This document shows positions 1 to 8,047 of a stretch of 64,000 nucleotides of DNA, piece after piece. The position numbers and the translations under genes are program-made. This DNA is from Dongia deserti (GTDB taxonomy: Bacteria > Pseudomonadota > Alphaproteobacteria > Dongiales > Dongiaceae). Position 1 is the first letter of the stretch. Each line of letters starts with the position of its first letter. The notes below the pieces were generated by a model that was not told the DNA's origin, did no database searches, and saw only the letters and a list, made by a program, of their open reading frames with translations. The stretch covers positions 40,901-104,900 of the forward strand of contig NZ_QORW01000021.1 of NCBI RefSeq assembly GCF_003574735.1, in the 5' to 3' direction.

Positions 1-450
1 GGTCCGCGCATCCGGCGCCTTGATGCCATCCGGATCAAGGAATTCGAGCACCGCGCGGGCGCCGGAGCCCGTCTTCTCATCCAGCAGGCGTTTGAAGGTA
101 TAGACCACGTCAGCGGAGGAGAAATCCTTGCCACTGTGAAACTTCACGCCATCGCGCAGCTTGAACGTCCAGGTGAGGCCGTCGTCCGACACTTCCCATT
201 CCGTCGCCAGCTCCGGCAGGACGTTGAAATTGTCGTCGATGTCGACCAGGCGGTTATAGACCGCGAACGTGTGATACGCATCATCGCCGGAATGCATGTC
301 GGCGGGGTCCATCGACTGCTTCTCCCCGCTCCACTCGTAGCCCAGTACTTTCACGCACTCGTCGCCTGCCGCGGCCAGCGCCGCATTCGACAGTCCTGCC
401 ACGGCGAGCGCGCCGATCGCCGCGCCGCCCATCAATCGCGCCAATGTCAT
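1..450 (-). CDS. Peptide-type ABC transporter substrate-binding protein, N-terminal part (cut by window edge)
   Basis: The frame is open from the ATG at 450 to the window start, giving 150 codons of the N-terminus of an SBP_bac_5 (DppA/OppA-type) periplasmic binding protein. A signal peptide of about 26 residues ends in a run of alanines. The mature part carries the family pattern: a YNRLVDID strand, then LPELATEWEVSDDGLTWTF, then LRDGVKFHSGKDFSSADVV. A GGAGG sequence about 5 bases upstream supports this start. The protein should capture a peptide, nickel or opine-like ligand for a membrane permease encoded outside the window. The promoter region is shared with the divergent gene at 593 and contains an inverted repeat at 510-525. 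The family is clear, the ligand is not. Confidence 0.9.
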   Translation of the reverse strand, partial: MTLARLMGGAAIGALAVAGLSNAALAAAGDECVKVLGYEWSGEKQSMDPADMHSGDDAYHTFAVYNRLVDIDDNFNVLPELATEWEVSDDGLTWTFKLRDGVKFHSGKDFSSADVVYTFKRLLDEKTGSGARAVLEFLDPDGIKAPDART

Positions 451-509
451 CGCTACCTCCCTGTTTTATTTCCCGCTGCGGTTCCCTCGAGCAGCGAGCC
501 GCGCCTAGA

Positions 510-525
510 TTCCAGAATGCTGGAC
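510..525. promoter_or_regulatory. Candidate IclR operator A, TTCCAGAATGCTGGAC
   Basis: This inverted repeat has arms TCCAG/CTGGA around AATG. It lies between the divergent genes starting at 450 (minus) and 593 (plus). The reverse complement of the repeat at 2559-2574, in front of the IclR gene, shares 13 consecutive-or-near positions (TCCAGAATG then C or T then TGGA). Binding by the IclR protein is inference. Confidence 0.5.
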
Positions 526-592
526 TGTTGTACGCATTTATAGAATGGTAGGTTACCGCGAATCGCCACTGAGTCAACGGGGAGTGCAGCAG

Positions 593-1732
593 ATGGCCGC
601 TCTACGCTTGCGCGGAATGACCTGGGACCATCGCCGCGCCGTCGATCCGCTGCTGGCGACGCAGGCAATGTTCGCGGCGCAGCATCCAGGCATCGAGATC
701 GAATGGTCCTCGCGCCCGCTGCATGGGTTTGAATTCACGCCCGTCGCGGAGCTCGCGCGGTCCTATGACCTCATCATCCTTGACCACCCGTTCTGCGGCG
801 ACATCGCAGCGAGCAAATGCCTGCTTCCGTTGGATGATATCGTGGCCGGCGACCTGCGCTCGGCGTTCGTCGGGCCTTCTCTGGAGAGTTATTCCTACGC
901 TGGTCACATCTGGGCGCTGCCGATCGATGCCGCGTGCCAGGTGGCCGCGTCGCGGCCCGACCTGATGGCGCGGCTGGATGCAGCGCCGCCGCGGGACTGG
1001 TCAGGCTTGATGACGCTTGGTCGACATGCATCGCGGCATGGCATGAAGCTCGCGATCGGCCTGCGCGGGGTACACAGCCTGATGACCTTCTTCACGCTTT
1101 GCGCCAACCTGGGCACTCCCTGCGCGACTGCTCCAGGCGAACCGTTCGCCGACTTGCACACGGCGCACGCCGCCCTCGCGCATATGCGTGAGCTGCTGTC
1201 CCTCTGCCCCGTCGAGGCATTGGACTGGAATAGCATTGCGCTTCACGACGCCATGGTCGCACGCGACGATCTGATCCTCTGTCCCGCCGTCTATTGCTAC
1301 GCAACCTATGCCGAGGCGGATCAGCGGCACCCGTTGCGCTTCCACGATTTCCCGGGCCCTGAGGGCGCACGCGGCTCCACGATCGGCGGGACGGGTCTCG
1401 GCATTTCCGCCCATTGCCCGCATCCGGACGCGGCACTGACCTATGCACGTTTCGCGGCCACGGCAGCCGCCCAATCCGCCTTCGCACTGCACCACGGGCA
1501 GCCCGCCAGGCTCGACGCCTGGCGGGATGCGAACATCGATGCGCGTTTCGGCGGCTGCTACAGCAGCACGCTCCGTACCATGGAGGCATGCTGGATCCGC
1601 CCACGCTTCGCGGGCTATCTCGGCTTCCAGGCCAAGGCCGGCGATCTGATCGAGCGTCACCTGCGCAGCGAGGTCGCCGAGGCAACCCTGCTCGATCGTC
1701 TCCAGCACCTGTTCGAGGCAGCGCCGGCCTAG
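593..1732 (+). CDS. Solute-binding-protein-like protein without a signal peptide
   Basis: This 379-residue protein resembles family 1 ABC solute-binding proteins: an N-terminal alpha/beta lobe, the AELARSYDLIILDHPFCG strand, an IWALPIDAA hinge-like segment and a C-terminal helical region. The N-terminus (MAALRLRGMTWDHRRA) has no hydrophobic signal, lipobox or twin-arginine motif, so it is predicted to stay in the cytoplasm. The ATG at 593 is preferred over one at 545 because GGGGAG lies 8 bases upstream. Its stop overlaps the stop of the convergent IclR gene by a few bases. It might bind a small ligand inside the cell or be a mis-started or re-purposed transport protein. No transporter genes follow directly. 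Function is unknown. Confidence 0.8.
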   Translation: MAALRLRGMTWDHRRAVDPLLATQAMFAAQHPGIEIEWSSRPLHGFEFTPVAELARSYDLIILDHPFCGDIAASKCLLPLDDIVAGDLRSAFVGPSLESYSYAGHIWALPIDAACQVAASRPDLMARLDAAPPRDWSGLMTLGRHASRHGMKLAIGLRGVHSLMTFFTLCANLGTPCATAPGEPFADLHTAHAALAHMRELLSLCPVEALDWNSIALHDAMVARDDLILCPAVYCYATYAEADQRHPLRFHDFPGPEGARGSTIGGTGLGISAHCPHPDAALTYARFAATAAAQSAFALHHGQPARLDAWRDANIDARFGGCYSSTLRTMEACWIRPRFAGYLGFQAKAGDLIERHLRSEVAEATLLDRLQHLFEAAPA

Positions 1733-2550
1733 TGGGCGCCGAGGCGGCTGGAGAGGTTGGCCGCCGCCTCCATTACTTTCTTGATGAGCTCTTCCCGGTT
1801 CGGTTTGCCGAGCCGATGCTCGGGCGCCACGATGCTGATCGCCGCGATGCAGCGACCGCTCCCATCCGTCACGGGCGCTGCTACGCAGCCGGCATGCTCG
1901 TTGGTCTCGTTCAGCTCTGTCGCATATCCCTGCTTGCGGAACTTGCGGATCTGCTGGATCAGCTTCGGCACTTCGGTGATAGAGCGGCCGGTCGGCGATT
2001 GGCGAACCGAACGCTTCAGCAATGCGCCGAGCGTGGCGTCGTCAAGATCCGACACCAGCAAGCGGCCGGCCGCAGCCCAGTTCACGGGCACACGGGACCC
2101 GACCCGGCTGATGATGCGGATCGAGTGGGAACCCTCCTCCTTCAGCAGCACCAGCATCATGTCGTTCTCGAGGACGGACAGCTGCACCGTCTCGCCGGTG
2201 GCGTCGCGCAGTTCCTCGACGATCTGGCTGCCGTCCCGCAGCAGGTCGACTTGGCTGCGATAGGCCATGCCAAGCTCGAACAGTTTACGTCCCAGATAGA
2301 GCCCGGCGCCGCGACGCGCCGGCTCCAAATAGCCGGCCTCGCTCAAGGTGCGGACCAGTTCATAGGCGGTGGACTTCGGAATCTGCAGCGCCGTGACGAT
2401 CCCGGCCACAGTCGCCGGCTCGCCCCGCTGCAGCAGAAACTCGAGGATCTCCAACGCCCGGCGGACGCTACGCGAACCGCCTTGTTCCTCATCGGGCAAC
2501 ACCGGGGATTGCGCATTGGCGCGCATCGATGCCTTTACCGCTTGCGTCAT
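1729..2550 (-). CDS. IclR-family transcriptional regulator
   Basis: This 273-residue protein has an N-terminal winged helix-turn-helix at about residues 27-90 (RRALEILEFLLQ, IPKSTAYELVRTLSEAGYL) and a C-terminal IclR effector domain at about 105-268, including GCVAAPVTDGSGRCIAAISI. IclR proteins bind DNA as dimers or tetramers and respond to small carboxylates or sugar-derived acids. The gene is divergent from the MR enzyme at 2629, and their shared spacer holds two 14-16 bp inverted repeats 20 bp apart (2559 and 2579). It probably controls that enzyme and itself. Related repeats at 510, 5930 and 11436 suggest a wider local regulon. The ribosome binding site is weak. Confidence 0.93.
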   Translation of the reverse strand: MTQAVKASMRANAQSPVLPDEEQGGSRSVRRALEILEFLLQRGEPATVAGIVTALQIPKSTAYELVRTLSEAGYLEPARRGAGLYLGRKLFELGMAYRSQVDLLRDGSQIVEELRDATGETVQLSVLENDMMLVLLKEEGSHSIRIISRVGSRVPVNWAAAGRLLVSDLDDATLGALLKRSVRQSPTGRSITEVPKLIQQIRKFRKQGYATELNETNEHAGCVAAPVTDGSGRCIAAISIVAPEHRLGKPNREELIKKVMEAAANLSSRLGAH

Positions 2551-2558
2551 GCTTCACA

Positions 2559-2594
2559 TTCCAACATTCTGGACCAGTATCCAATATTTCAGAC
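2559..2594. promoter_or_regulatory. Candidate IclR operators B1 and B2, tandem
   Basis: B1 (2559-2574) reads TTCCAACATTCTGGAC and B2 (2579-2594) reads ATCCAATATTTCAGAC. They start 20 bp apart, about two helical turns, and match at 10 of the 14 central positions. Both lie between the IclR gene and the MR gene. Two phased sites in front of an IclR gene fit autoregulation by a dimer of dimers, which is inferred. Confidence 0.5.
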
Positions 2595-2628
2595 GACTGC
2601 GCAAACCTGTGCGGGAGGGGACGCTGTC

Positions 2629-3759
2629 ATGAAGATCACGGACATCGAGGCAATCGAACTTCGGGTACCGGGCTGGACCGGCGCAACTTTCGATGGGTCA
2701 TACGACAATTGCGTGATCCTCGTCCACACGGATGCGGGAATCACGGGAATTGCGGAGGTGGATAGTGTTCCGTCTGTAATCAAGGCGATCATAAATGCCC
2801 CACGGTCTCACACCCACGCCATGGGCTTGAAGGAAGTGCTGATCGGACAGGATCCCCTGCAGGTCGGTGCCTTGTGGGACCGGATGTACGACTGGACCAG
2901 CTATTACGGGCGGCGCGGCGTCGTCATCCATGCCATGAGCGGCGTCGACATCGCGCTGTGGGACATCCGGGGCAAGGTCGAGGGCAAGCCGGTGGCCGAT
3001 CTGCTCGGAGCGCGCAAGCGGAACCAGCTGCTGGCCTACGGCACCGTCTACCCGCTCGGCGAAACGCCGGACGAGGTACGGCGCAACATCGATCGCGGAC
3101 TGAAGCTGGGCCTGAAAGCGATCAAGATCGTCGCCGACCCGCATTGGCGGCAGGACGTGCGGAAGGCGGAGACCATCATCCGGACCGCGCGCGAGCATGT
3201 CGGCCCGGACATCCGGCTGATGGTGGATGCAGCCACCGCCTGGGAGAAGGCCGAGGATGGCCTGCCGCTCATGCCGATCTTCCGCGACAACAACTTTCTC
3301 TGGGTCGAGGCGCCGCTGCCGATCGATGATCTCGATGGGCATGCCCGCTTCCAGGGATTCGGTGTGCCGATCGGCGGCGGCGATCTCGGCCTCACCACAC
3401 GCTACGAATATGAACACGCGTTCGAGGTCGGAAAGATCGACATCGCCCAGCCGGACGTTACGATGGCCGGCGGATTGACCGAGCTGATGCGCATCGCGGC
3501 CGTCGCCAGGAAGCACGGAAAGCGCGTGGTGACCCACGGCTACAAGTCGAACATCACGATTGCCGCGAACCTTGCGTTCCTGTCGCAGCATTGGGACGAC
3601 GAACCGGCGGAATATTCGACCAGCGAGTCGCCCATCCGCTGGAACCTGACGCGCGAGAAGTTCGACATCGGCGCCGACGGACGCATCCAAGTGCCGGAGA
3701 AGCCGGGCTTGGGCGTGAGCCTCGACCTGGCCACAGTGGAGAAGTTCCGGATCAACTAG
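2629..3759 (+). CDS. Mandelate racemase/enolase-family enzyme 1 (sugar-acid dehydratase-like)
   Basis: This 376-residue enolase-superfamily enzyme has an N-terminal capping domain (about 1-130) and a C-terminal TIM barrel. Visible active-site positions are Lys166 (LKAIKIVAD), metal ligands Asp200 (LMVDAATAW) and Glu227 (LWVEAPLP), and the general acid/base His303 (VVTHGYKSN). The third metal ligand, usually Glu in an (A/T)GE motif, is Asp252 here (PIGGGDLG). Members abstract a proton alpha to a carboxylate and usually dehydrate or racemise sugar acids. The start at 2629 has GGGAGGGG 8 bases upstream. A longer open frame running back to 1414 is antisense to the IclR gene and is not real. The substrate is unknown. 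Confidence 0.9.
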   Translation: MKITDIEAIELRVPGWTGATFDGSYDNCVILVHTDAGITGIAEVDSVPSVIKAIINAPRSHTHAMGLKEVLIGQDPLQVGALWDRMYDWTSYYGRRGVVIHAMSGVDIALWDIRGKVEGKPVADLLGARKRNQLLAYGTVYPLGETPDEVRRNIDRGLKLGLKAIKIVADPHWRQDVRKAETIIRTAREHVGPDIRLMVDAATAWEKAEDGLPLMPIFRDNNFLWVEAPLPIDDLDGHARFQGFGVPIGGGDLGLTTRYEYEHAFEVGKIDIAQPDVTMAGGLTELMRIAAVARKHGKRVVTHGYKSNITIAANLAFLSQHWDDEPAEYSTSESPIRWNLTREKFDIGADGRIQVPEKPGLGVSLDLATVEKFRIN

Positions 3760-3776
3760 CGTCAGACTTCGTCAGA

Positions 3777-3832
3777 CCATCCACGAGTTTCATTGGGCAA
3801 GATCGAACCGTCGCATGCAAACTCATGGATGG
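3777..3832. terminator. Convergent long-stem hairpin
   Basis: CCATCCACGAGTTT at 3777-3790 pairs with AAACTCATGGATGG at 3819-3832, giving 14 positions with one mismatch that becomes a G-U pair on the minus-strand RNA. The loop is 28 nt. It sits between the ends of two convergent MR genes (3759 and 3875). It may end or protect both transcripts. There is no strong T tract. Confidence 0.5.
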
Positions 3833-3874
3833 TTGTGCCAAGGTCGTCGGCGACCCGTGACGATGAAGGCAGAT

Positions 3875-5041
3875 TCATCGCTTATCGGCGCGCAAACGGT
3901 CGACCAGCTCTTCATTGAGATCGATGCCGAGACCAGGGCGATCTGGCAGCGCCATGTAGCCGTCGACGACGTTGGGCTCGGGCGAGACCAGCTCGCGCCG
4001 CAATAGGCTGTCGAACACTTTCGGGGACACGTATTCGAACACGGGCGCTGGCCCGCAGGCCGCCTGGAAATGCCTCCCGACCGCGGATGTGATGCCGGTC
4101 TTCCAGCCGTGCGGCACCACTTCGGCGCCGTGCAGTTCGCACAGATCGGCGATCCGGCGGATCTCGGTCAAGCCGCCGCCGCGGCCGATATTCGGCTGCA
4201 CGATGCCGACCCTGCCGCGGGTCAGCCATTCCTGAATCTCCCAGCGGGTCGCTGCGGCCTCCGCACCACCGATGCGGATCGGACTGCGCTCGGCGAGCCT
4301 TGCGTGCCCTTCGAGATCGTCATGCTGCAGGGTCGCTTCCGCGAAGAAGATGTCGCACTCCTCGATCCGATCCAGCACGTAAAGCGCATCATGCCAGTTC
4401 TGCCAACGATAGCCGAAATCGACGGCCATCAGGATGCCGGCGCCCAGCATCTTGCGGCCGCGCTTGATCAGGTCGACCAGCTCCCGATCGGTCACCAGAT
4501 CGTAAAACAGCACTTCCATCTTCACAGCTCGGAAGCCGCTCTCCAGGGCGGCGTCGAACTGGCGACCGATCTCGGTCATCAGCGCCTCGATGGAGCGGCC
4601 ATGCGCCAGGCCGGGGAAGATCGTGCAATAAGGCCGCAACTTATCCCGCCTTGCTCCGCCCATCAGCTTATAGGCGGGCACGCCGTGCTGCTTGCCGGCC
4701 AGGTCGTAGAGTGCGATGTCGATCGCCGAGATGGCATGGATGCCAAGCCCGCGCCGCCCGGGCCAGAAGGTTCCCTCGTAGAGCTTCTGCCAGAGCCCGC
4801 TCGCTTCCAATGGATCCGCGCCGATCACGATCTCCGCGGCGTTCCGGCTCCAGAGGTGGGCTGTCGGCATCTCGAGAAACGCTTTCACCACGTGCGGCGG
4901 GGCATCCGTCTCGCCGATGCCCGTGCGACCGGCCTCATCGGTGAGCCGCACGATGACGGTATCCGTGGTGCCGTCGAGATCATCGGCCGCCGGCGTCGGA
5001 CCGATGATCGGGATGACTTCGATGGCGGCGATCTTGCTCAA
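3875..5041 (-). CDS. Mandelate racemase/enolase-family enzyme 2
   Basis: This 388-residue MR-type enolase-superfamily enzyme has Lys174 and Glu176 (FRAVKMEVL), metal ligands Asp208 (LMAVDFGYRW), Glu235 (FFAEATLQ) and Glu261 (RIGGAEAA), and catalytic His311 (VPHGWKTGI). All expected residues are present, so it should be active. It lies 16 bp behind the SDR gene at 5058-5816 on the same strand and probably shares its transcript. A dehydratase paired with a dehydrogenase is a common two-step arrangement in sugar-acid catabolism. Its HGWKTGI signature is close to HCWKTGI in enzyme 3 at 17193, so these two are closer to each other than to enzyme 1. The substrate is not identifiable. Confidence 0.9.
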   Translation of the reverse strand: MSKIAAIEVIPIIGPTPAADDLDGTTDTVIVRLTDEAGRTGIGETDAPPHVVKAFLEMPTAHLWSRNAAEIVIGADPLEASGLWQKLYEGTFWPGRRGLGIHAISAIDIALYDLAGKQHGVPAYKLMGGARRDKLRPYCTIFPGLAHGRSIEALMTEIGRQFDAALESGFRAVKMEVLFYDLVTDRELVDLIKRGRKMLGAGILMAVDFGYRWQNWHDALYVLDRIEECDIFFAEATLQHDDLEGHARLAERSPIRIGGAEAAATRWEIQEWLTRGRVGIVQPNIGRGGGLTEIRRIADLCELHGAEVVPHGWKTGITSAVGRHFQAACGPAPVFEYVSPKVFDSLLRRELVSPEPNVVDGYMALPDRPGLGIDLNEELVDRLRADKR

Positions 5042-5057
5042 TCCAACCTCCCATCCG

Positions 5058-5816
5058 TTAGTAGGTGGCGCGCCCGCCGCTGAGATCGAATGTGAAACCC
5101 GTGGTGAAGCTGCAGGCGGGCGAGACGATCCAGGCGATCATGTGCGCCGCCTCCTGGAGTTCGCCGCAGCGGCGCATTGGGATTTTCGCCGTCATGTAGT
5201 CGACCGTCGCCTGGGGCAGCGCATCAACCATCGGCGTGCGGATGACCGCCGGCGCCAGGGCGTTGATCGTGATACCCTGCTCCACGTAGTCCTTGGCCAT
5301 GCTCTTCACCATGCCGATCAAGCCGGCCTTGGTCGCCGAATAGGCCGTCATGCCAGCGTTGCCTTCCTTGCCGGCGATGGAAGACACGTGCAGGATCCGC
5401 CCATAGCGCCGCTTCAGCATGTGTGGCAGCACTGCCTGGGACAGAAGCAACGCCCCGCGCAGATTGACGTGGTAGACGAAATCGAAGTCCTCCAGGTCCA
5501 CCTCGTGCGCCGGAATGTTAGTGCGGCCGGTGATGCCCGCGCAGTTCACCAGCGCATCGATGCGGCCGAACTCCGCCGCCGTCTTCTCGACCGCCGGCCC
5601 AATCGTCCCTTGCTGGGTTACGTCGAGACGCCCTCCGACCGCCTTGCCGCCGCCCGCCTTGATTTCCTCGGCCGCTTTCTGCGCGGTTTCGGCGTCTGAG
5701 TCGAAGCAAGCGACCGCAATCCCCTGGGCGGCCAGTTCCAGTGCTGCGGCACGGCCGATTCCCCGTCCGGCTCCCACGACGAGCACGGCGTAGTTCGCAT
5801 TATCGAAATAGTTCAC
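5058..5816 (-). CDS. Short-chain dehydrogenase/reductase (SDR) A
   Basis: This 252-residue classical SDR has the cofactor loop GAGRGIG near the N-terminus, NCAGITG, catalytic Ser in HVSSIAG and the YSATK pair. Asp in the ACFDSDAET segment at the end of the second strand suggests NAD(H) preference. It is the first gene of a two-gene unit with MR enzyme 2. Its promoter region faces the binding-protein gene at 6043 and contains an inverted repeat at 5930-5945. It probably oxidises a sugar acid or polyol hydroxyl group. Confidence 0.9.
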   Translation of the reverse strand: MNYFDNANYAVLVVGAGRGIGRAAALELAAQGIAVACFDSDAETAQKAAEEIKAGGGKAVGGRLDVTQQGTIGPAVEKTAAEFGRIDALVNCAGITGRTNIPAHEVDLEDFDFVYHVNLRGALLLSQAVLPHMLKRRYGRILHVSSIAGKEGNAGMTAYSATKAGLIGMVKSMAKDYVEQGITINALAPAVIRTPMVDALPQATVDYMTAKIPMRRCGELQEAAHMIAWIVSPACSFTTGFTFDLSGGRATY

Positions 5817-5929
5817 AACGGCCTCTTTTCCTGCGAGCTAGTCTGCAACCAAGCAAACGCCCGGTGTTCCTTGACCGGTTTTTTCAGCCCATGTTAGCCT
5901 ATTCCTGCATCTTGTATATGCGTCCAGGA

Positions 5930-5945
5930 TTTCGGAATAGCCGAA
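5930..5945. promoter_or_regulatory. Candidate IclR operator C, TTTCGGAATAGCCGAA
   Basis: This inverted repeat (arms TTCGG/CCGAA) lies in the divergent spacer between the SDR/MR unit and the transporter operon. It matches the reverse complement of the repeat at 11436-11451 at 13 of 16 positions. Assignment to the IclR protein is inferred from this similarity. Confidence 0.45.
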
Positions 5946-6042
5946 AACTGGCGCGAGTAAAATGAAGGGCATCAAACGCCCTCGCTTAACGTCCGATGGG
6001 TCCGGATTCCGGATCTCAACGAGACAGGCTGGGAGGCCACTT

Positions 6043-7188
6043 ATGAGCAATCGCAAGCAGGGTTTGGGCGCGCTGGCTGAATTGTCGGCGCGCTCCGCGT
6101 TGTCGCGCCGCCATGTGCTCGCCGGCGCCGCGGCTGTGGGCACGATGGCAGCATTTGGTGCTAGGCCCGCATTCGCCAAGACCACCATGACCTGGATGGG
6201 CTGGCAGGGCTACGAGACGCCGATCCTCAGCGGCTCGTTCCTCGCCGACAACGACATCGATTTCCAGCCCACCTTCATCTCCTCCAACGAGGAGATCATC
6301 ACCAAGCTGCAGGCGGGCGGCATCGGCAAGACCGACCTCATCACCATGTATTTCGGCTATCTGCCGCTGATGGCCGAGGGCGAACTGTTGGAGCCGATCG
6401 ACACCGCGAAGATCGAACTGTTGCCCAAGCTGATCCCGCAGTTCGTCGCACAGGATACCATCAAGTACCAGGGCAACCTGATGGGCGTGCCCTGGAACTG
6501 GGGCTCGCTGCCCTTGATGTACGATCCGGCCGTCGTCACCACGCCGCCCGAGAGCTGGCTTGACATCCTGAAGCCGGAGCACAAGGGCAAAGTAGCGATG
6601 GTGGACGACCCGCTCGGCAACCTGCTGATCTGGGGAACCGTCGTGACAGGCAAGCCGATGGGCACCATCCTGACCAAGGAAGAGATGGTACAGGTCATCG
6701 ACAAGCTGATCGAGATCAAAACCAAGCACGCGCGCGCCTTCTTCCCGAGCTATGGCGACATGTCCGACGCCTTTGCGCGCAACGAGATCACGGTCTCGGC
6801 CATCGGATGGGAAGCCGTTGCGGTGTGGACCCAGGCTAAGGGCAAGACCATCAAATACACGATCCCGAAGGAAGGCACCGGCATGTTCATGGATTGCCTG
6901 TGCATTCCCAAGGACGCTCCGCACATGGATCTCAGCTACAAGATGATCAACCACATCATCTCGCCCGAGCCGCAGAAGCAGTTCGCGACGGAGCAGAGCG
7001 CCGGCATCACCAATCTCGATACCGTGCCGATGCTGCCCAAGGAGCTTGCGGAATCCTACAATTACGCGGACATCGACGGATTCATGCAGAAGGCTAGGCT
7101 GCAGCCCGTTCCGCCGACGGAATCCGACGGGTCCGTCGCCACCTATGACGACTTCCTGAACGAATATCAGCGGCTGTCCAAGGCATAG
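6043..7188 (+). CDS. Spermidine/putrescine-type ABC transporter substrate-binding protein (Tat-exported)
   Basis: This 381-residue periplasmic binding protein has an unusually long twin-arginine signal: SRRHVLAGAA near residue 30, a hydrophobic stretch, then cleavage around ARPAFA. The mature part is PotD/PotF-like (WQGYETPIL, a GIGKTDLITMYFGYLPL segment, GVPWNWGSLPLMYDP). The start at 6043 is chosen for the GGGAGG 6-7 bases upstream; an in-frame ATG at 5962 lacks one. It is followed by two permeases and two SDRs. The matching ATPase is the convergent gene ending at 10371. In this neighbourhood the ligand is more likely a sugar acid than a polyamine, which is inference from context. Confidence 0.92.
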   Translation: MSNRKQGLGALAELSARSALSRRHVLAGAAAVGTMAAFGARPAFAKTTMTWMGWQGYETPILSGSFLADNDIDFQPTFISSNEEIITKLQAGGIGKTDLITMYFGYLPLMAEGELLEPIDTAKIELLPKLIPQFVAQDTIKYQGNLMGVPWNWGSLPLMYDPAVVTTPPESWLDILKPEHKGKVAMVDDPLGNLLIWGTVVTGKPMGTILTKEEMVQVIDKLIEIKTKHARAFFPSYGDMSDAFARNEITVSAIGWEAVAVWTQAKGKTIKYTIPKEGTGMFMDCLCIPKDAPHMDLSYKMINHIISPEPQKQFATEQSAGITNLDTVPMLPKELAESYNYADIDGFMQKARLQPVPPTESDGSVATYDDFLNEYQRLSKA

Positions 7189-7201
7189 AGGGAGCCTGGC
7201 A

Positions 7202-8047
7202 GTGCTGAAGCGGCCGGCATGGGATCGCCAGAACTGGCTCCTGCTGCCGGCCGCTTTGATTTTCATCGGCGCCTTTGCGGCGCCCCTCCTCTACTTTCTC
7301 GTCATCAGTTTCTGGTCGGTGCGGGCGCGCATCATGCGTCCCGATCTCACCTTCAAGAACTACATTGCCACCTGGACCGACTACTACGATGCCATGGCCA
7401 GCACGCTGCTGATTGCGTTCGCGATCGGCGCCCTGACCACGATCCTCGCGCTCGCCTTTGCCTACGCTCTTCGATTCAAGTGCGGCCGCTTCGAGATGCC
7501 ACTGCTCTTTCTCGCCCTCATCACCCTGTTTGGCGGATATCTGGTCAAGATCTACGCCTGGAAGAGTATTCTGGGGCGGGAGGGTATTCTTAATAAGTTC
7601 CTGCTCTGGGCCGGGATCATCGATGAGCCGCTCGGCGCGCTGCTCTACAGCGTCAATGGCGTGGTCATCACCTTGACCTACTTTCTCCTGCCATTCGCCA
7701 TTCTGCCGATCTACGGCAATATGCGCGCCATCCGGCCCGCCACCATCGAATCGGCGCGTGATCTTGGCGCCGGCCGATGGGCCGTCCTGCGCGATGTCGT
7801 GATCCCGCAGTGCGAGAAGGGCATCGTCATTGCCTTCACCTTCGCGTTCCTGATCAGCGCGGGGGATTATGTGACGCCGCGCTTCGTAGGCGGCGGCGCG
7901 GCCATGATGGGGCATTTCATCGAGCTGCAATTCTCCCTCGGGTTCAACTGGCCGATGGGCAGCGCCATGGCGTTCACGGTGATGGCCGTATCCCTGGCGC
8001 TGGTGCTGGTCTTTCGCGGGCTGTTGCGGCGGACCCTGCAGCCATGA
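7202..8047 (+). CDS. ABC transporter permease, PotB/PotH type
   Basis: This 281-residue inner-membrane protein has about six transmembrane segments, the first at LLLPAALIFIGAFAAPLLYF. The cytoplasmic EAA loop that contacts the ATPase reads ESARDLGAGRWAVLRDVVIP. The start is a GTG at 7202, 13 bp after the binding-protein stop. The stop overlaps the ATG of the next permease (ATGA), which indicates translational coupling. It pairs with the 8044 permease as a heterodimer. Confidence 0.92.
   Translation: MLKRPAWDRQNWLLLPAALIFIGAFAAPLLYFLVISFWSVRARIMRPDLTFKNYIATWTDYYDAMASTLLIAFAIGALTTILALAFAYALRFKCGRFEMPLLFLALITLFGGYLVKIYAWKSILGREGILNKFLLWAGIIDEPLGALLYSVNGVVITLTYFLLPFAILPIYGNMRAIRPATIESARDLGAGRWAVLRDVVIPQCEKGIVIAFTFAFLISAGDYVTPRFVGGGAAMMGHFIELQFSLGFNWPMGSAMAFTVMAVSLALVLVFRGLLRRTLQP

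Noticed and set aside
1414..2628. Long plus-strand open frame continuous with MR enzyme 1 (781 codons)
   Set aside because: The first 400 codons are antisense to the IclR gene and out of frame with the preceding gene. The family N-terminus and the ribosome binding site place the true start at 2629.
6001..6013. TCCGGATTCCGGA palindrome before importer 1
   Set aside because: It has a 3-base centre instead of 4, so it does not share the spacing of the other repeats, and it lies close to the ribosome binding site. Kept out of the operator list.
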